Source: Paucilactobacillus vaccinostercus DSM 20634 (lineage in GTDB: Bacteria; Bacillota; Bacilli; Lactobacillales; Lactobacillaceae). From it: 64,000 nt of DNA. The position numbers and the translations under genes are program-made. The notes under the pieces are model-generated. The model did not search any database and was not told where the DNA came from. It worked only from the letters and a program-made list of their open reading frames with translations. Below, piece by piece: positions 8,689-17,326 of this stretch (its first letter is position 1; every line of letters starts with the position of its first letter). The stretch spans positions 297,033 through 361,032 of the forward strand of contig NZ_AYYY01000025.1 in assembly GCF_001436295.1 (NCBI RefSeq). The letters are read 5' to 3'.

Positions 8689-9543
8689 ATGAATCCAAAA
8701 CAGCGTAAAAAGCTCAAAAAAATGATTAAGACCCGACAAAAGGCCCAACCAAGTGGCTACATTCAACAATTGACAACGTATGCCACTTTATTTGACGACT
8801 TTCCATCCGTGAAATATCTCATTAATAACGTTATCGAAAGCGATCGGCTGCTAAAAAACGGGCTCCTACCGCAGCCCCTCCCCAAGTTACTTTTACCAGA
8901 CGATATTCAAGATACCATCTTTCAATTCGTTAACCACAAGTATCCGGCTGGCGATCCGCAGGGTGATCAGCTCTGGAACCAGTACACGGCGGCGTTGCCT
9001 GAGGTCGATCGTCTCCTGCGAAACTATCGCGAATACTTAGAAACGACGTACGGCATGTGGGCTTACATCAGCGCACCGGTCATCAGTGACCTCGCGCACT
9101 ACATCAATCATGCGCCCGTTTTGGAAGTGATGGCCGGTAACGGCTACATTTCCAAGGGGCTACGCAACCTCAGCCAGACCCAGACAATTTACACCACTGA
9201 CAGTCAATCGTGGACGGCTGAAAACGAGACGGGCAAACATCCGGTGACCACGATCGAGCCCCTAGACGCCTTAGCAGCGCTGCGTAAATACGGCGATCAG
9301 GTCCAATTCGTCATCATGTCATGGGCCCCTGATAAGCAAACCACCGATTGGGAACTTCTCCAAATGATCCGCGCGGACTATCCCGACATCACACTCATCA
9401 CCCTCGGTGAACAAAATGGCGCAACAAACTCCCACGAATTCTGGGAAAACGCACAGTTCATCGATCCAGAGGCAACACAACGGCTTAACCGCAACTTCGC
9501 GCCGTTTGATCTCGTCAATGAGCATCTCTTTTTAGTTAAGTAA
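8689..9543 (+). CDS. SAM-dependent methyltransferase-like protein
   Basis: 284 residues from ATG 8689, with ACGAGG six bases upstream; a TTG two codons earlier is less well placed. The basic N-terminus (KQRKKLKKMIKTRQK) is followed by a helical region, then a Rossmann-like motif I (VLEVMAGNGYISKGL), an acidic strand (IYTTDSQSW) and FVIMSWAPDK. This suggests a methyltransferase fold, but no substrate-defining motif is seen. Last gene of the lipase-XRE unit, ending at a strong bidirectional terminator. Confidence 0.6.
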   Translation: MNPKQRKKLKKMIKTRQKAQPSGYIQQLTTYATLFDDFPSVKYLINNVIESDRLLKNGLLPQPLPKLLLPDDIQDTIFQFVNHKYPAGDPQGDQLWNQYTAALPEVDRLLRNYREYLETTYGMWAYISAPVISDLAHYINHAPVLEVMAGNGYISKGLRNLSQTQTIYTTDSQSWTAENETGKHPVTTIEPLDALAALRKYGDQVQFVIMSWAPDKQTTDWELLQMIRADYPDITLITLGEQNGATNSHEFWENAQFIDPEATQRLNRNFAPFDLVNEHLFLVK

Positions 9544-9566
9544 CTCTCGAATTAACTCATCGTACC

Positions 9567-9774
9567 ACGCAAAAATGGACCATCACACAACTAACGTTGT
9601 ATGATGGTCCATTTTCAATGTGTATTGATATTATCTCAGATCATGAGCGCTCCACAACGCATCATGATCGGACACCCTACATCATCCGGTAGGTAAACGT
9701 GTCCCACTCGAAATGTCACTAGCCGCTTGCGCGGAACAGCTCGAAAGCTGCCTGACGTTCTCGACTCATCGCAT
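9567..9774 (-). ncRNA. Candidate structured small RNA, about 200 nt
   Basis: Minus-strand transcript predicted from the promoter at 9781-9809 to the terminator at 9572. In order it can form CAGCT-TTCG-AGCTG (9737-9750), CCGC-GCAA-GCGG (9723-9734), a two-part hairpin GGACAC/GTGTCC over CCTAC/GTAGG (9670-9704), GATCATGA/TCATGATC (9639-9669), then the terminator stem. UUCG and GNRA tetraloops and abutting stems suggest selected RNA structure. I see no ORF, and no match to SRP, RNase P, tmRNA or the long single hairpin of 6S RNA. Confidence 0.55.
9572..9615. terminator. Bidirectional terminator
   Basis: A 19-20 bp stem with one mismatch: AAAATGGACCATCA and ACAAC pair with GTTGT and TGATGGTCCATTTT. 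It ends the plus-strand methyltransferase unit. With TTTTT beyond it on the minus strand, it also ends the candidate RNA. Confidence 0.9.
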
Positions 9775-9780
9775 GGAACT

Positions 9781-9809
9781 AGCATACCATGTTTTAAGAA
9801 TCGGTGCAA
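9781..9809 (-). promoter_or_regulatory. Promoter of the candidate RNA
   Basis: Minus strand TTGCAC (9804-9809), 17-base spacer, TATGCT (9781-9786). It lies directly downstream of the stop at 9816 and points at the hairpin cluster. Confidence 0.6.
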
Positions 9810-9815
9810 ATCAAA

Positions 9816-10283
9816 CTAGTCTTTTTCTTCCTTCGCGGCTGCAATATTATCGCGAACCGCTGCTAACTTTTCGTCGATCCACTGCTGAGCAGCCCCCGTC
9901 TCGCTGTCAGCATCGTCTACCAACGCGGTGGCCGACGCCAACTTATCGATGCGTAACCCCGACCGATTAATATCCGGCGTCTCACACACCAGATAGACGT
10001 TTACTTCCGCGGTGGCATTAACGTCCATAATCTTCGAAATGGTCTTGGCATTCACCAATGGTAAGTTGATCACGCTCGTTTCCAAGCGCACGCTTACTGG
10101 CTGTTCAGCTTCTGGCACCGTCACCTGCCACTCAAATTGCGCCAGTTGCTGCTGACTGATCGCCTGCGCCATCGCCGCGATACCGGTTGCTACCGTCACC
10201 TGACCATCGTCAACCGTCTCGCTTTGTTGCGTATACTGGCCATCCATTACTTGATCAATAAACTGTTGTACATTGATTTCCAT
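9816..10283 (-). CDS. Hypothetical protein
   Basis: 155 residues, soluble and acidic, with no family I recognise. The N-terminal part is Gln-rich (TQQSETVDDGQ, AMAQAISQQQL). The middle has beta-like alternation (FEWQVTVPEAEQPVSVRLETS, EVNVYLVCE). The C-terminus is helical and charged (WIDEKLAAVRDNIAAAKEEKD). ATG start with AGAAGGAAG upstream. It lies three bases after a small membrane protein gene, so the two form a pair. Confidence 0.6.
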   Translation of the reverse strand: MEINVQQFIDQVMDGQYTQQSETVDDGQVTVATGIAAMAQAISQQQLAQFEWQVTVPEAEQPVSVRLETSVINLPLVNAKTISKIMDVNATAEVNVYLVCETPDINRSGLRIDKLASATALVDDADSETGAAQQWIDEKLAAVRDNIAAAKEEKD

Positions 10284-10286
10284 GAG

Positions 10287-10688
10287 TTACTTCCTTCTAA
10301 GAAATTTAAAATTAGACTGATGGGTCCGTAGCCGCACCGCCGCAGCTGCACAGAGGACATTTATCACGACACCAATCACACTCAGTACATTAATTAGCAT
10401 TTTAATAAAGGAACTGGCATCTGAGTGCCACGTCACCTGAACAAACGCCACGACTAGTGCAATCGTATAAATCAGAAGCACTAACATCATCACATAAACC
10501 GCACTACGGGAGTTCATCGCACTGAGAACCGCAGCGATCAAAAAGAGCGCTATGGCAATTCCGGTGTGGACAATGACTTCCACGCTCCAGAGGGCAGTCC
10601 CCGTCTGCGCGTACATTAATAGGCTTACGACACAATAAATGATCATTGCTACTGTTGCGTATGAAATTGTTTGTCTTGCTTCTTTCAA
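10287..10688 (-). CDS. Hypothetical four-helix membrane protein
   Basis: 133 residues from TTG 10688 with GGGAG nine bases upstream. Four hydrophobic segments (about residues 9-27, 35-57, 66-87 and 98-119) and a basic cytoplasmic tail (RLRTHQSNFKFLRRK). No domain recognised. Likely co-transcribed with the following 155-residue protein. Confidence 0.6.
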   Translation of the reverse strand: MKEARQTISYATVAMIIYCVVSLLMYAQTGTALWSVEVIVHTGIAIALFLIAAVLSAMNSRSAVYVMMLVLLIYTIALVVAFVQVTWHSDASSFIKMLINVLSVIGVVINVLCAAAAVRLRTHQSNFKFLRRK

Positions 10689-10707
10689 ATTAAATCGCTC
10701 CCAATTG

Positions 10708-10737
10708 ATAGTAGTTTCATTTTACTATTAAAATCAA
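10708..10737 (-). promoter_or_regulatory. Promoter of the small membrane protein pair
   Basis: Minus strand TTGATT (10732-10737), 18-base spacer, TACTAT (10708-10713), 20 bases before the TTG start. Confidence 0.45.
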
Positions 10738-10762
10738 AAAAGAACCACCAATATATGGTGAT
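10735..10762 (-). terminator. Terminator after lplA
   Basis: On the minus strand a short stem CACCA-TATAT-TGGTG is followed by GTTCTTTTTT. Confidence 0.6.
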
Positions 10763-10802
10763 CCTTCATCGATCTGGATTAGTATGGCGTCGCGAACGCC
10801 CG

Positions 10803-11813
10803 CTAGGCCAGTAGATCGACCAATTGATCGGTCGTAATCCCGACAATATACTGGCTCGTATCGGCTTGATCGAGCACCTTTTTGAGAGTTTCCCGATCAT
10901 AATGACTACCCTTGAGCTGCTCGGCTAGCGCACTCACATCTTGCGGGCCGAAGAAATCTCCGTAAAATTTAATATCCGTAATTTGGCCGTCTGCCACGGT
11001 TAGTCGGGCATCGACCGTCCCCATGTCAAAGTGTTGCCGCTTTTGAACACTAAACGTCGGTGATTTGCCGTACACCCAGTCCCAGTTATTATAAAATTGC
11101 TCATAAATCGCATCGATCTTAGTCTGCTCATCTGGGGTCACCACATATTCTTGATCTTTAATTTCGGCGAGGTCATCGACATGGAAAAGCTTCTTTAACA
11201 GAATGTCGCGAAATTTTGGTACGGTTAAATCCCGATAGTTATCGGCTAAGTAGGGTTTGAGATTCGTCACCCGTGAGCGGACGGACTTAATCCCCTTTGA
11301 CTTGATCTTATCTTCAGGAACGTTCAAGGCGTGCGTCACGACGTCTAAGTCAACATCCAGCATCAGTGTGCCGTGTGAAAACGTCTTGCCATTCTTCGTG
11401 TACATGGCGTTGCCCGAGAACTTCTTGCCATCAACTAAAATATCATTGCGACCGCTGACCTCGGCCGTCGTTGCGCCCATTTCGTGCAGCGCATCGACGA
11501 TTGGCTGGGTAAAGGATTTGAAATCACCAAACTCTTCGCTATTGCTATCAACCACGAAGCTGAAGCATAAATTACCGAGATCTTGATAAACCGCGCCACC
11601 ACCGGATAACCGCCGCGTCACCCGAATATGATGATCATCGACGTACTTCTGATTGATTTCTTCCAGTGTGTTTTGGTTCCGACCGACAATGATACATGGC
11701 TCTTCATAGTAGAACAGCAGCAATGGCTCACCAAAATCCTTGTGATTCATCAAATACTGTTCCGTGGCTAAATTCCGACCAATATTGTGTGATGTCATTG
11801 AAACGTAGCGCAT
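10803..11813 (-). CDS. lplA: Lipoate-protein ligase A
   Basis: 336 residues from ATG 11813, chosen because AGGGGGAC lies about seven to nine bases upstream; a TTG two codons earlier is too close. The catalytic domain shows the biotin/lipoate ligase signature RRLSGGGAVYQDLGNL, the substrate loop GRNDILVDGKKFSGNA and SHGTLML. A C-terminal accessory domain follows (about residues 250-336). It activates and attaches lipoate to E2 and GcvH domains in the cytoplasm. A consensus cre site lies 92 bases upstream. Confidence 0.95.
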   Translation of the reverse strand: MRYVSMTSHNIGRNLATEQYLMNHKDFGEPLLLFYYEEPCIIVGRNQNTLEEINQKYVDDHHIRVTRRLSGGGAVYQDLGNLCFSFVVDSNSEEFGDFKSFTQPIVDALHEMGATTAEVSGRNDILVDGKKFSGNAMYTKNGKTFSHGTLMLDVDLDVVTHALNVPEDKIKSKGIKSVRSRVTNLKPYLADNYRDLTVPKFRDILLKKLFHVDDLAEIKDQEYVVTPDEQTKIDAIYEQFYNNWDWVYGKSPTFSVQKRQHFDMGTVDARLTVADGQITDIKFYGDFFGPQDVSALAEQLKGSHYDRETLKKVLDQADTSQYIVGITTDQLVDLLA

Positions 11814-11904
11814 AATCAACGTCCCCCTACCTAAATCTCGATTTAATAGACTGTTTGAGTAATTATGTCATTCAATCAGCTTTCGCCCATAGCTTACCAC
11901 CTTT

Positions 11905-11918
11905 TGAAACCGATTACA
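11905..11918. promoter_or_regulatory. cre site (CcpA) upstream of lplA
   Basis: TGAAACCGATTACA matches the consensus TGWAANCGNTNWCA at every position. It overlaps the -35 region of a weak minus-strand promoter candidate, TTGTAA (11914-11919), 17 bases, TAAGCT (11891-11896), which would make it a repressing site for lplA. Confidence 0.65.
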
Positions 11919-12103
11919 ATCTCTTTTAAATCACCTATTTCTCCCATTCTGACGATGAAAAAGTTAGTGAAAAAGATTCACCTTATCGGACGGTTTAACG
12001 CTGATTTATCAATGACTGGCCTAATTTTTTGATCAAAAAATCACAGCTTTTCCTAGACGAAATATGAAACACCGTGCGCTAAGAGACTTTTTTAAGACTT
12101 TTG

Positions 12104-12132
12104 CTTACAGGAAGCGTAATCAATAGTATAAT
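12104..12132 (+). promoter_or_regulatory. Promoter of the universal stress gene
   Basis: TATAAT at 12127-12132 with CTTACA at 12104-12109 (17-base spacer). The rest of 11814-12103 is non-coding and, apart from the cre site, shows nothing I can assign. Confidence 0.6.
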
Positions 12133-12176
12133 TAAGATAATAACAAACCATTCCATATAGAAAGAAGACCTGCCTT

Positions 12177-12623
12177 ATGTTACAACAATACAAGAACGTC
12201 CTGGCTCCGGTGGACGGATCCAAGGCAACTCCACAAGTGATCGCTAAAGCAATTGAAATTGCTAAGCAAAATAATACCCATCTGGATATTTTAAACGTCG
12301 TGGAAGTCAATCAATTCTCTGACAGCTACGGCGGTGCCGTTAGTGGAGATGTGATCTATAGTCTGGTTGAAGAGATCGAACAACGTCTGGACGACTTGAA
12401 GCAACAAGCCCTCGACGCCGGACTAGAAGACGTCAGCATCCACGTTCGTTTTGGTAATCCTAAATCAGTCATTGCCCGCGAATTCCCCGCTGATCACGCT
12501 AACGAATTGATCGTTGTTGGTACCACCGGCTTATCAGCCGTTGAACGGTTCATGGTCGGCTCCGTTACCAGCTACGTCAACCGCAACGCCAAGTGCGATG
12601 TGTTGATCGTTAAAATCAAATAG
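12177..12623 (+). CDS. Universal stress protein, UspA family
   Basis: 148 residues, the normal length of a single-domain Usp. N-terminal strand NVLAPVDGSKATPQ and the C-terminal ATP-binding loop GTTGLSAVERFMVGSVTSYV (G-x2-G-x9-G-S/T type) are present, so this is likely an ATP-binding, homodimeric cytoplasmic form. It stands alone between lplA and the purine operon with its own promoter and terminator. Confidence 0.93.
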   Translation: MLQQYKNVLAPVDGSKATPQVIAKAIEIAKQNNTHLDILNVVEVNQFSDSYGGAVSGDVIYSLVEEIEQRLDDLKQQALDAGLEDVSIHVRFGNPKSVIAREFPADHANELIVVGTTGLSAVERFMVGSVTSYVNRNAKCDVLIVKIK

Positions 12624-12631
12624 ACCACTCT

Positions 12632-12665
12632 AAAACCCCCACATCGTCAATGATGTGGGGGTTTT
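12632..12665. terminator. Bidirectional terminator between usp and purD
   Basis: AAAACCCCCACATC pairs with GATGTGGGGGTTTT around GTCAAT. It serves both the plus-strand usp gene and the end of the minus-strand purine operon. Confidence 0.9.
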
Positions 12666-12701
12666 GTGTGCTAATATACGTGAATTCTATTTTTACTAAG
12701 C

Positions 12702-13961
12702 TTACTTGACGCCCTTATTGCCAATATCGTGCCGGTACCGCAAGCCGGGGAGCGTCTGTGCATCCAGCCAAGCGTATATTTTATCCTGAGCAGCGACAAT
12801 ATCGGCCGCTTGGGTGGTGAGGCACAAAATGCGCCCACCATGGCTCACAAGCTGACCATCATCCTCGGCCGCTCCGGCAAAATTGCAATGTAATCCGGCC
12901 GGCAACTGCGTAAACCGGGTTAAATCTGCCCCGTGACCGGAAGCTTGCGGATACGTTGCGGAACTCACAACCACCCCGAGATACGTTGCCGCCGTTTGCC
13001 ACTGTGCGGTCACCGGTTGATGATCCAGTAAATCGACCAGTAATTGGTAGAAGTCACTCTTGAGTTGGGGTAATACCACTGCCGTTTCCGGATCCCCAAA
13101 ACGAACATTAAACTCGATCACCTTGGGTCCCTGAGCAGTCATAATCAGGCCCGCATACAAGATTCCAGTAAACGGGGTGCCATTATCGGCCATCGCCGTC
13201 ACAACCGGCCGCAAAATACTCGTCAAGCATTGGTCACTCAATCCAGCTTCAAACTGGGGCAACGGACTGTATGCGCCCATGCCACCGGTATTGGGCCCCT
13301 TATCACCATCGTAGGCCGCCTTGTGATCTTGTGCCAGTGGCATTGGAACGATCTGATCACCACTCACAAACGCCATAAACGAAAATTCCTGACCAACCAA
13401 GAACTCTTCAAAGATAATTTCAGTTGTTGAAAATTCGTGTTCTCCCAGCATTTGATGAACGGTGGCCGCCGCCTCATCTCGATCCTGAGCAATCACCACG
13501 CCCTTACCAGCAGCGAGCCCATTGGCTTTAATCACTAGCGGGAAGGTTTGGTCATTCAATGCCGCCAACGCCGTCTGCTCATCAGTATAGCTTTGATAGC
13601 GTCCCGTTGGTACCCCAGCGTGAGCCATAATTTGCTTGGCAAACTTCTTTGAACCTTCCAGTGCGGCCGCCTGCCGGTTAGGACCAAATACCCGTAAGCC
13701 CGCAGCCTCGAAAGCATCAACCGCCCCTCGTTGGAGGGGAAGTTCAGGTCCCACCACCGTTAAGTCCACATGGTGGTGTTGGGCAAACGCGACTAACCCC
13801 GCGAAATCTAATTCTTCAATTGCCACACAGGTAATACCGTCGTATGTCATCCCCGGATTCCCCGGTGCACAAAACACCTCTGTCACCTGTGAACTGTGGC
13901 GCAGTTGCCGACACATTGCGTGTTCGCGCGCCCCGCTACCAATTACTAATACCGTCGCCAT
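12702..13961 (-). CDS. purD: Phosphoribosylamine-glycine ligase (GAR synthetase)
   Basis: 419 residues from ATG 13961, chosen for AGGGGAG eight bases upstream; the frame extends 17 codons further without support. N-terminal GSGAREHA, then an ATP-grasp domain with GLAAGKGV, and GGMGAYSP, EFNVRFGDPE. It joins glycine to phosphoribosylamine, step two of IMP synthesis. Last gene of the purine operon, separated from purH by 157 bases holding a 12-bp inverted repeat. Confidence 0.97.
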   Translation of the reverse strand: MATVLVIGSGAREHAMCRQLRHSSQVTEVFCAPGNPGMTYDGITCVAIEELDFAGLVAFAQHHHVDLTVVGPELPLQRGAVDAFEAAGLRVFGPNRQAAALEGSKKFAKQIMAHAGVPTGRYQSYTDEQTALAALNDQTFPLVIKANGLAAGKGVVIAQDRDEAAATVHQMLGEHEFSTTEIIFEEFLVGQEFSFMAFVSGDQIVPMPLAQDHKAAYDGDKGPNTGGMGAYSPLPQFEAGLSDQCLTSILRPVVTAMADNGTPFTGILYAGLIMTAQGPKVIEFNVRFGDPETAVVLPQLKSDFYQLLVDLLDHQPVTAQWQTAATYLGVVVSSATYPQASGHGADLTRFTQLPAGLHCNFAGAAEDDGQLVSHGGRILCLTTQAADIVAAQDKIYAWLDAQTLPGLRYRHDIGNKGVK

Positions 13962-14009
13962 GTTGTTGACTCCCCTCATTTGGTCAAGCTCTTTTAATCG
14001 ATCATTCAA

Positions 14010-14046
14010 CAAAATTAATCACCCATAAGTTGGATGATTAATTTTG
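14010..14046. repeat. Intercistronic inverted repeat, purH-purD
   Basis: CAAAATTAATCA and TGATTAATTTTG form perfect 12-bp arms around 13 bases. No T-run follows on the minus strand, so it may be an mRNA processing or stability hairpin rather than a full terminator. A smaller palindrome GGTGAAAATTCACC lies at 14073-14086. Confidence 0.6.
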
Positions 14047-14118
14047 AATGGTGTGATCCATGCTATTTAGGTGAAAATTCACCCCTTCGCGCCATAAGGC
14101 TGAAAGGCGTGCTCCGTT

Positions 14119-15657
14119 CTAATGTCTAAAGTGTCTGCGGCCAGAGAAGACTAATGTGACCCCATACTTGTTCGCGTTGTCGATCGATTCTTGATCTCGA
14201 ATGCTGCCACCGGGTTCTACGATGGCCTTAATGCCGTGCTTAGCGGCAAATTCGACACTGTCACCCATTGGGAAGTACGCGTCCGAAGCGAGGACTGCTT
14301 GATCATAGTTAGCGGCTTTTTCTGCTTGTGCCACCGCAATTTCAGCTGATCCGACCCGGTTCATTTGGCCCGCGCCAATTCCTAACGTTTGCGTGTCAGT
14401 CGCCACCACAATCGCATTACTCTTCACGTGCTTAGCCACGATTTGTGCAAAGACCATTGCCTTCACTTCTTGTGCCGTTGGTTGCCGGTCTGAAACAACT
14501 TGAAAGTCTTCCGCCGATTCGATCAGCGTATCTTGTTCCTGACGAAGGACCCCGCCCATAACCGAAACCGTTTCGAGCTCTTTGGCATCTAAACGTGCGT
14601 TGAAGTCGACCGTCAATAAGCGTAAATTCTTCTTTTTGGCTAATACTTCGTAGGCGTCCTGATCAAAACTTGGGGCAATGATAATTTCAAGGAATAATTT
14701 ATGCATCTTTTCTGCCGTCGCCAAGTCCACGTTCCGGTTAAGCACGATAATGCCCCCGAAAATTGACATGGAGTCGGCTTCATATGCCTTATCCCACGCT
14801 GCTTCAATCGTTTCTCCCAGACCAATTCCACATGGGTTCATGTGCTTCACGGCCACCACAGCGGGTTGCTCGAATTCTGCGGCCATCTTCAGGCCCGCAT
14901 CAGCATCCTTAATGTTGTTGTACGATAATTCCTTACCGTGAAGTTGCTTAGCAGATGCAATTGAAAATGGTACGGGAATCGCATCTTGGTAAAAGGCGGC
15001 TTTTTGATGGCTGTTTTCACCATAACGGAGTTCCTGCTTTTTCGTGTAGGTCATGGTTAGGCTGTCAGGGAATTCTTCGGCAGCGGTCCGACCCAGGTAT
15101 TGCGCGATCAGGGTATCGTAGGCTGACGTGTGTTGGAAGACCTTCAATGCCAGCTGACGGCGGAAAGCCAAATCAGCCGTATCATTTTCAATCGCTGCCA
15201 ATACTTTGTCATAGTCAGTAGGATCGACGACGGGTAACACACCAGCAAAATTCTTAGCGGCCGAGCGTAACATGCTGGGACCACCGATATCAATTTGTTC
15301 GATAGCTTCCGGCTCAGTGACACCGGCCGTCAAGATGGTTTTCTTGAACGGATAAAGGTTAACAGCAACTAAGTCAATGGGATCAATTTTTTGCTTCTTT
15401 AAGGCTGCCATATGTTCTGGTAAATCGCGCCGAGCTAGTAAGCCCCCATGAATGGCAGGATGCAAGGTTTTAACCCGTCCATCTAGCATTTCTGGGAAGC
15501 CGGTCACATCTTCGACCGCGGTGACGGCGATTTGGGCGCTTTCGAGCGCTTTTTTCGTCCCACCAGTGGACAAAATCCGGTAACCCTGTTTAATTAATCC
15601 TGCTGCAAATTCAACAATTCCTGTTTTATCAGATACACTCAATAATGCCGTTTTCAT
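14119..15657 (-). CDS. purH: AICAR transformylase/IMP cyclohydrolase
   Basis: 512 residues, the usual length of the bifunctional enzyme. The N-terminal MGS-like cyclohydrolase domain ([31 protein letters not shown]) is followed by the transformylase domain ([42 protein letters not shown]). It catalyses the last two steps to IMP. Seventeen bases downstream of purN with a good ribosome binding site (AAAGGAGAG). Confidence 0.98.
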   Translation of the reverse strand: MKTALLSVSDKTGIVEFAAGLIKQGYRILSTGGTKKALESAQIAVTAVEDVTGFPEMLDGRVKTLHPAIHGGLLARRDLPEHMAALKKQKIDPIDLVAVNLYPFKKTILTAGVTEPEAIEQIDIGGPSMLRSAAKNFAGVLPVVDPTDYDKVLAAIENDTADLAFRRQLALKVFQHTSAYDTLIAQYLGRTAAEEFPDSLTMTYTKKQELRYGENSHQKAAFYQDAIPVPFSIASAKQLHGKELSYNNIKDADAGLKMAAEFEQPAVVAVKHMNPCGIGLGETIEAAWDKAYEADSMSIFGGIIVLNRNVDLATAEKMHKLFLEIIIAPSFDQDAYEVLAKKKNLRLLTVDFNARLDAKELETVSVMGGVLRQEQDTLIESAEDFQVVSDRQPTAQEVKAMVFAQIVAKHVKSNAIVVATDTQTLGIGAGQMNRVGSAEIAVAQAEKAANYDQAVLASDAYFPMGDSVEFAAKHGIKAIVEPGGSIRDQESIDNANKYGVTLVFSGRRHFRH

Positions 15658-15674
15658 TTGATAAATTCTCTCCT

Positions 15675-16271
15675 TTATCCGTTATCCTGTACCGTCAGTA
15701 ATCCTTGATCACGTAATACCTGACACAGACTCTCAAAATACAGTTCATGTTCAACATCGTGAATCTTCATCGCCAGTGACTCCACCGAATCCTCCGGTAA
15801 GATCGCCACCGGTTGCTGGGCAATTACGGGACCACTATCGACACCCGAGTCCACGTAATGCACCGTCACCCCTGTCACCTTGACCCCGTAATCAAAGGCG
15901 TCTTCAATGCCGTGACGTCCCGGAAACGAGGGTAATAATGCCGGATGAATATTAATAATCTTGCCCGCATAGGCGTTTAGTAGTACCTGGGTCACAATTC
16001 GCATGTACCCCGCCAAAACTAGTAACTGGGCGTTGTCGGCTTGAACCTGCGTCAAAATTGCCTGTTCGTAAGCTTCCTTCCCCTCAAATTCCTTGAGCCG
16101 GTGCGTCCAAATTGGAATCTGCCGTTCGCGAGCCCGGTCTAACACCGCTGCTTTAGGTTGATCACAGATCACCCGGGTAATTTCAATTGGCAACTGGGCC
16201 TGCTTGATATGGTCGTAAAGGGCCACAAAGTTAGTGCCCGTTCCCGACGCAAATACTGCAATCTTAATCAT
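15675..16271 (-). CDS. purN: Phosphoribosylglycinamide formyltransferase
   Basis: 198 residues. The formyl-THF binding and catalytic signature [13 protein letters not shown], and [16 protein letters not shown] with the catalytic Asp, identify the 10-formyl-THF-dependent GAR transformylase. The N-terminus has ASGTGTNF. It overlaps the end of purM by eight bases, suggesting coupled translation. Confidence 0.97.
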   Translation of the reverse strand: MIKIAVFASGTGTNFVALYDHIKQAQLPIEITRVICDQPKAAVLDRARERQIPIWTHRLKEFEGKEAYEQAILTQVQADNAQLLVLAGYMRIVTQVLLNAYAGKIINIHPALLPSFPGRHGIEDAFDYGVKVTGVTVHYVDSGVDSGPVIAQQPVAILPEDSVESLAMKIHDVEHELYFESLCQVLRDQGLLTVQDNG

Positions 16272-17310
16272 TGTCTACCCCCACAAGTTGAACCGCATCC
16301 CCATTATCACGCGGCTTCATTCGGCCAATATGATAAAACGGTTCATGCTGCGCAATCAGCTGATCGGTGACAGCATCGAGTTGCGCTGGATGAACGGCCA
16401 AAACCATTCCAATCCCCATGTTGAAGGTCTGGTAACGGTCCGTCACCGACAAGTTGCCTAACTTCACGAGTTCGTTAAAAATCGCTTGTTGCGGCCACGT
16501 CCCCGTATTAATCTCGGCGGCCAAGGAATCGTTAAACATCCGAGGGACATTTTCTAGTAATCCGCCTCCAGTAATATGAGCCGCACCGGCGATCAAGTGT
16601 TGACCGAGCAACGGTCGTAAAACGTTCACGTAGAGTTTGGTTGGCCGGAGCAACTCATCGATCAGTGCGTGCCCAATACTGGGGAGCACTTGGTCAAACT
16701 GATAATCGTGGTCGGTAAACAAGATTTTCCGGACGAGTGAAAAGCCGTTACTGTGTAAGCCATTGGATGGTAACCCAATCAGATAGTCGCCGGCCTGCAC
16801 GTTAGCCGGTGTCAATAATGCCTGTTTACTGGCTAACCCCACTGCAAATCCGGCTAAATCAAAGTGCTGCGGCTGGTAAACACCGGGCATTTCAGCCGTT
16901 TCTCCACCGAGTAGTGTGATCCCTTGTTCCTGACAGGCAGCCAAGACGCCACTCAAGATTTCGCTCACCTGATCTTCTTCCAGCTTCGACAAGGCGAGGT
17001 AATCCAAGAAGAATAGCGGTAAGGCCCCTTGTGCTAACAGATCGTTCACGCACATGGCAACGAGGTCTTGCCCGATCGTGTTCACCTGACCTGACTTGGC
17101 GGCCAGTAAGACCTTGGTCCCCACACCGTCACTTCCGGCAACTAACACTGGAGCATCCAGTTGGTCCTCACTGAGTTGGTAACAGCCGGCAAATCCGCCA
17201 ATGCCCCCAAGAACGTGCGGATCAGTTTCATGAACCTTTTTTTGAAGTGCGTCAACGACGGCCTCCCCGGCGGCGATGTTAACTCCTGCTTCTTCGTACG
17301 CGTTTTTCAT
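16264..17310 (-). CDS. purM: Phosphoribosylformylglycinamidine cyclo-ligase (AIR synthetase)
   Basis: 348 residues. Signature segments GGFAGCY, VAGSDGVGTKVLLA, CVNDLLAQGALPLFFLDY, LLGGETAEMPGVY and HITGGGLLENVPR match AIR synthetase. It closes the imidazole ring of AIR using ATP. Follows purF after 16 bases. Confidence 0.98.
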   Translation of the reverse strand: MKNAYEEAGVNIAAGEAVVDALQKKVHETDPHVLGGIGGFAGCYQLSEDQLDAPVLVAGSDGVGTKVLLAAKSGQVNTIGQDLVAMCVNDLLAQGALPLFFLDYLALSKLEEDQVSEILSGVLAACQEQGITLLGGETAEMPGVYQPQHFDLAGFAVGLASKQALLTPANVQAGDYLIGLPSNGLHSNGFSLVRKILFTDHDYQFDQVLPSIGHALIDELLRPTKLYVNVLRPLLGQHLIAGAAHITGGGLLENVPRMFNDSLAAEINTGTWPQQAIFNELVKLGNLSVTDRYQTFNMGIGMVLAVHPAQLDAVTDQLIAQHEPFYHIGRMKPRDNGDAVQLVGVDND

Positions 17311-17326
17311 CGTTAAATCTCCTCCG

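Noticed and set aside
9567..9774. Reading the hairpin cluster as SRP RNA, tmRNA or RNase P
   Set aside because: The SRP GGAAGCA loop, tmRNA tRNA-like ends and RNase P core sequences were not found.
11940..12176. 6S-like or lacto-usp RNA upstream of the usp gene
   Set aside because: The A/T-rich leader shows no long closing stem or consecutive hairpins; only a promoter and short untranslated region can be supported.
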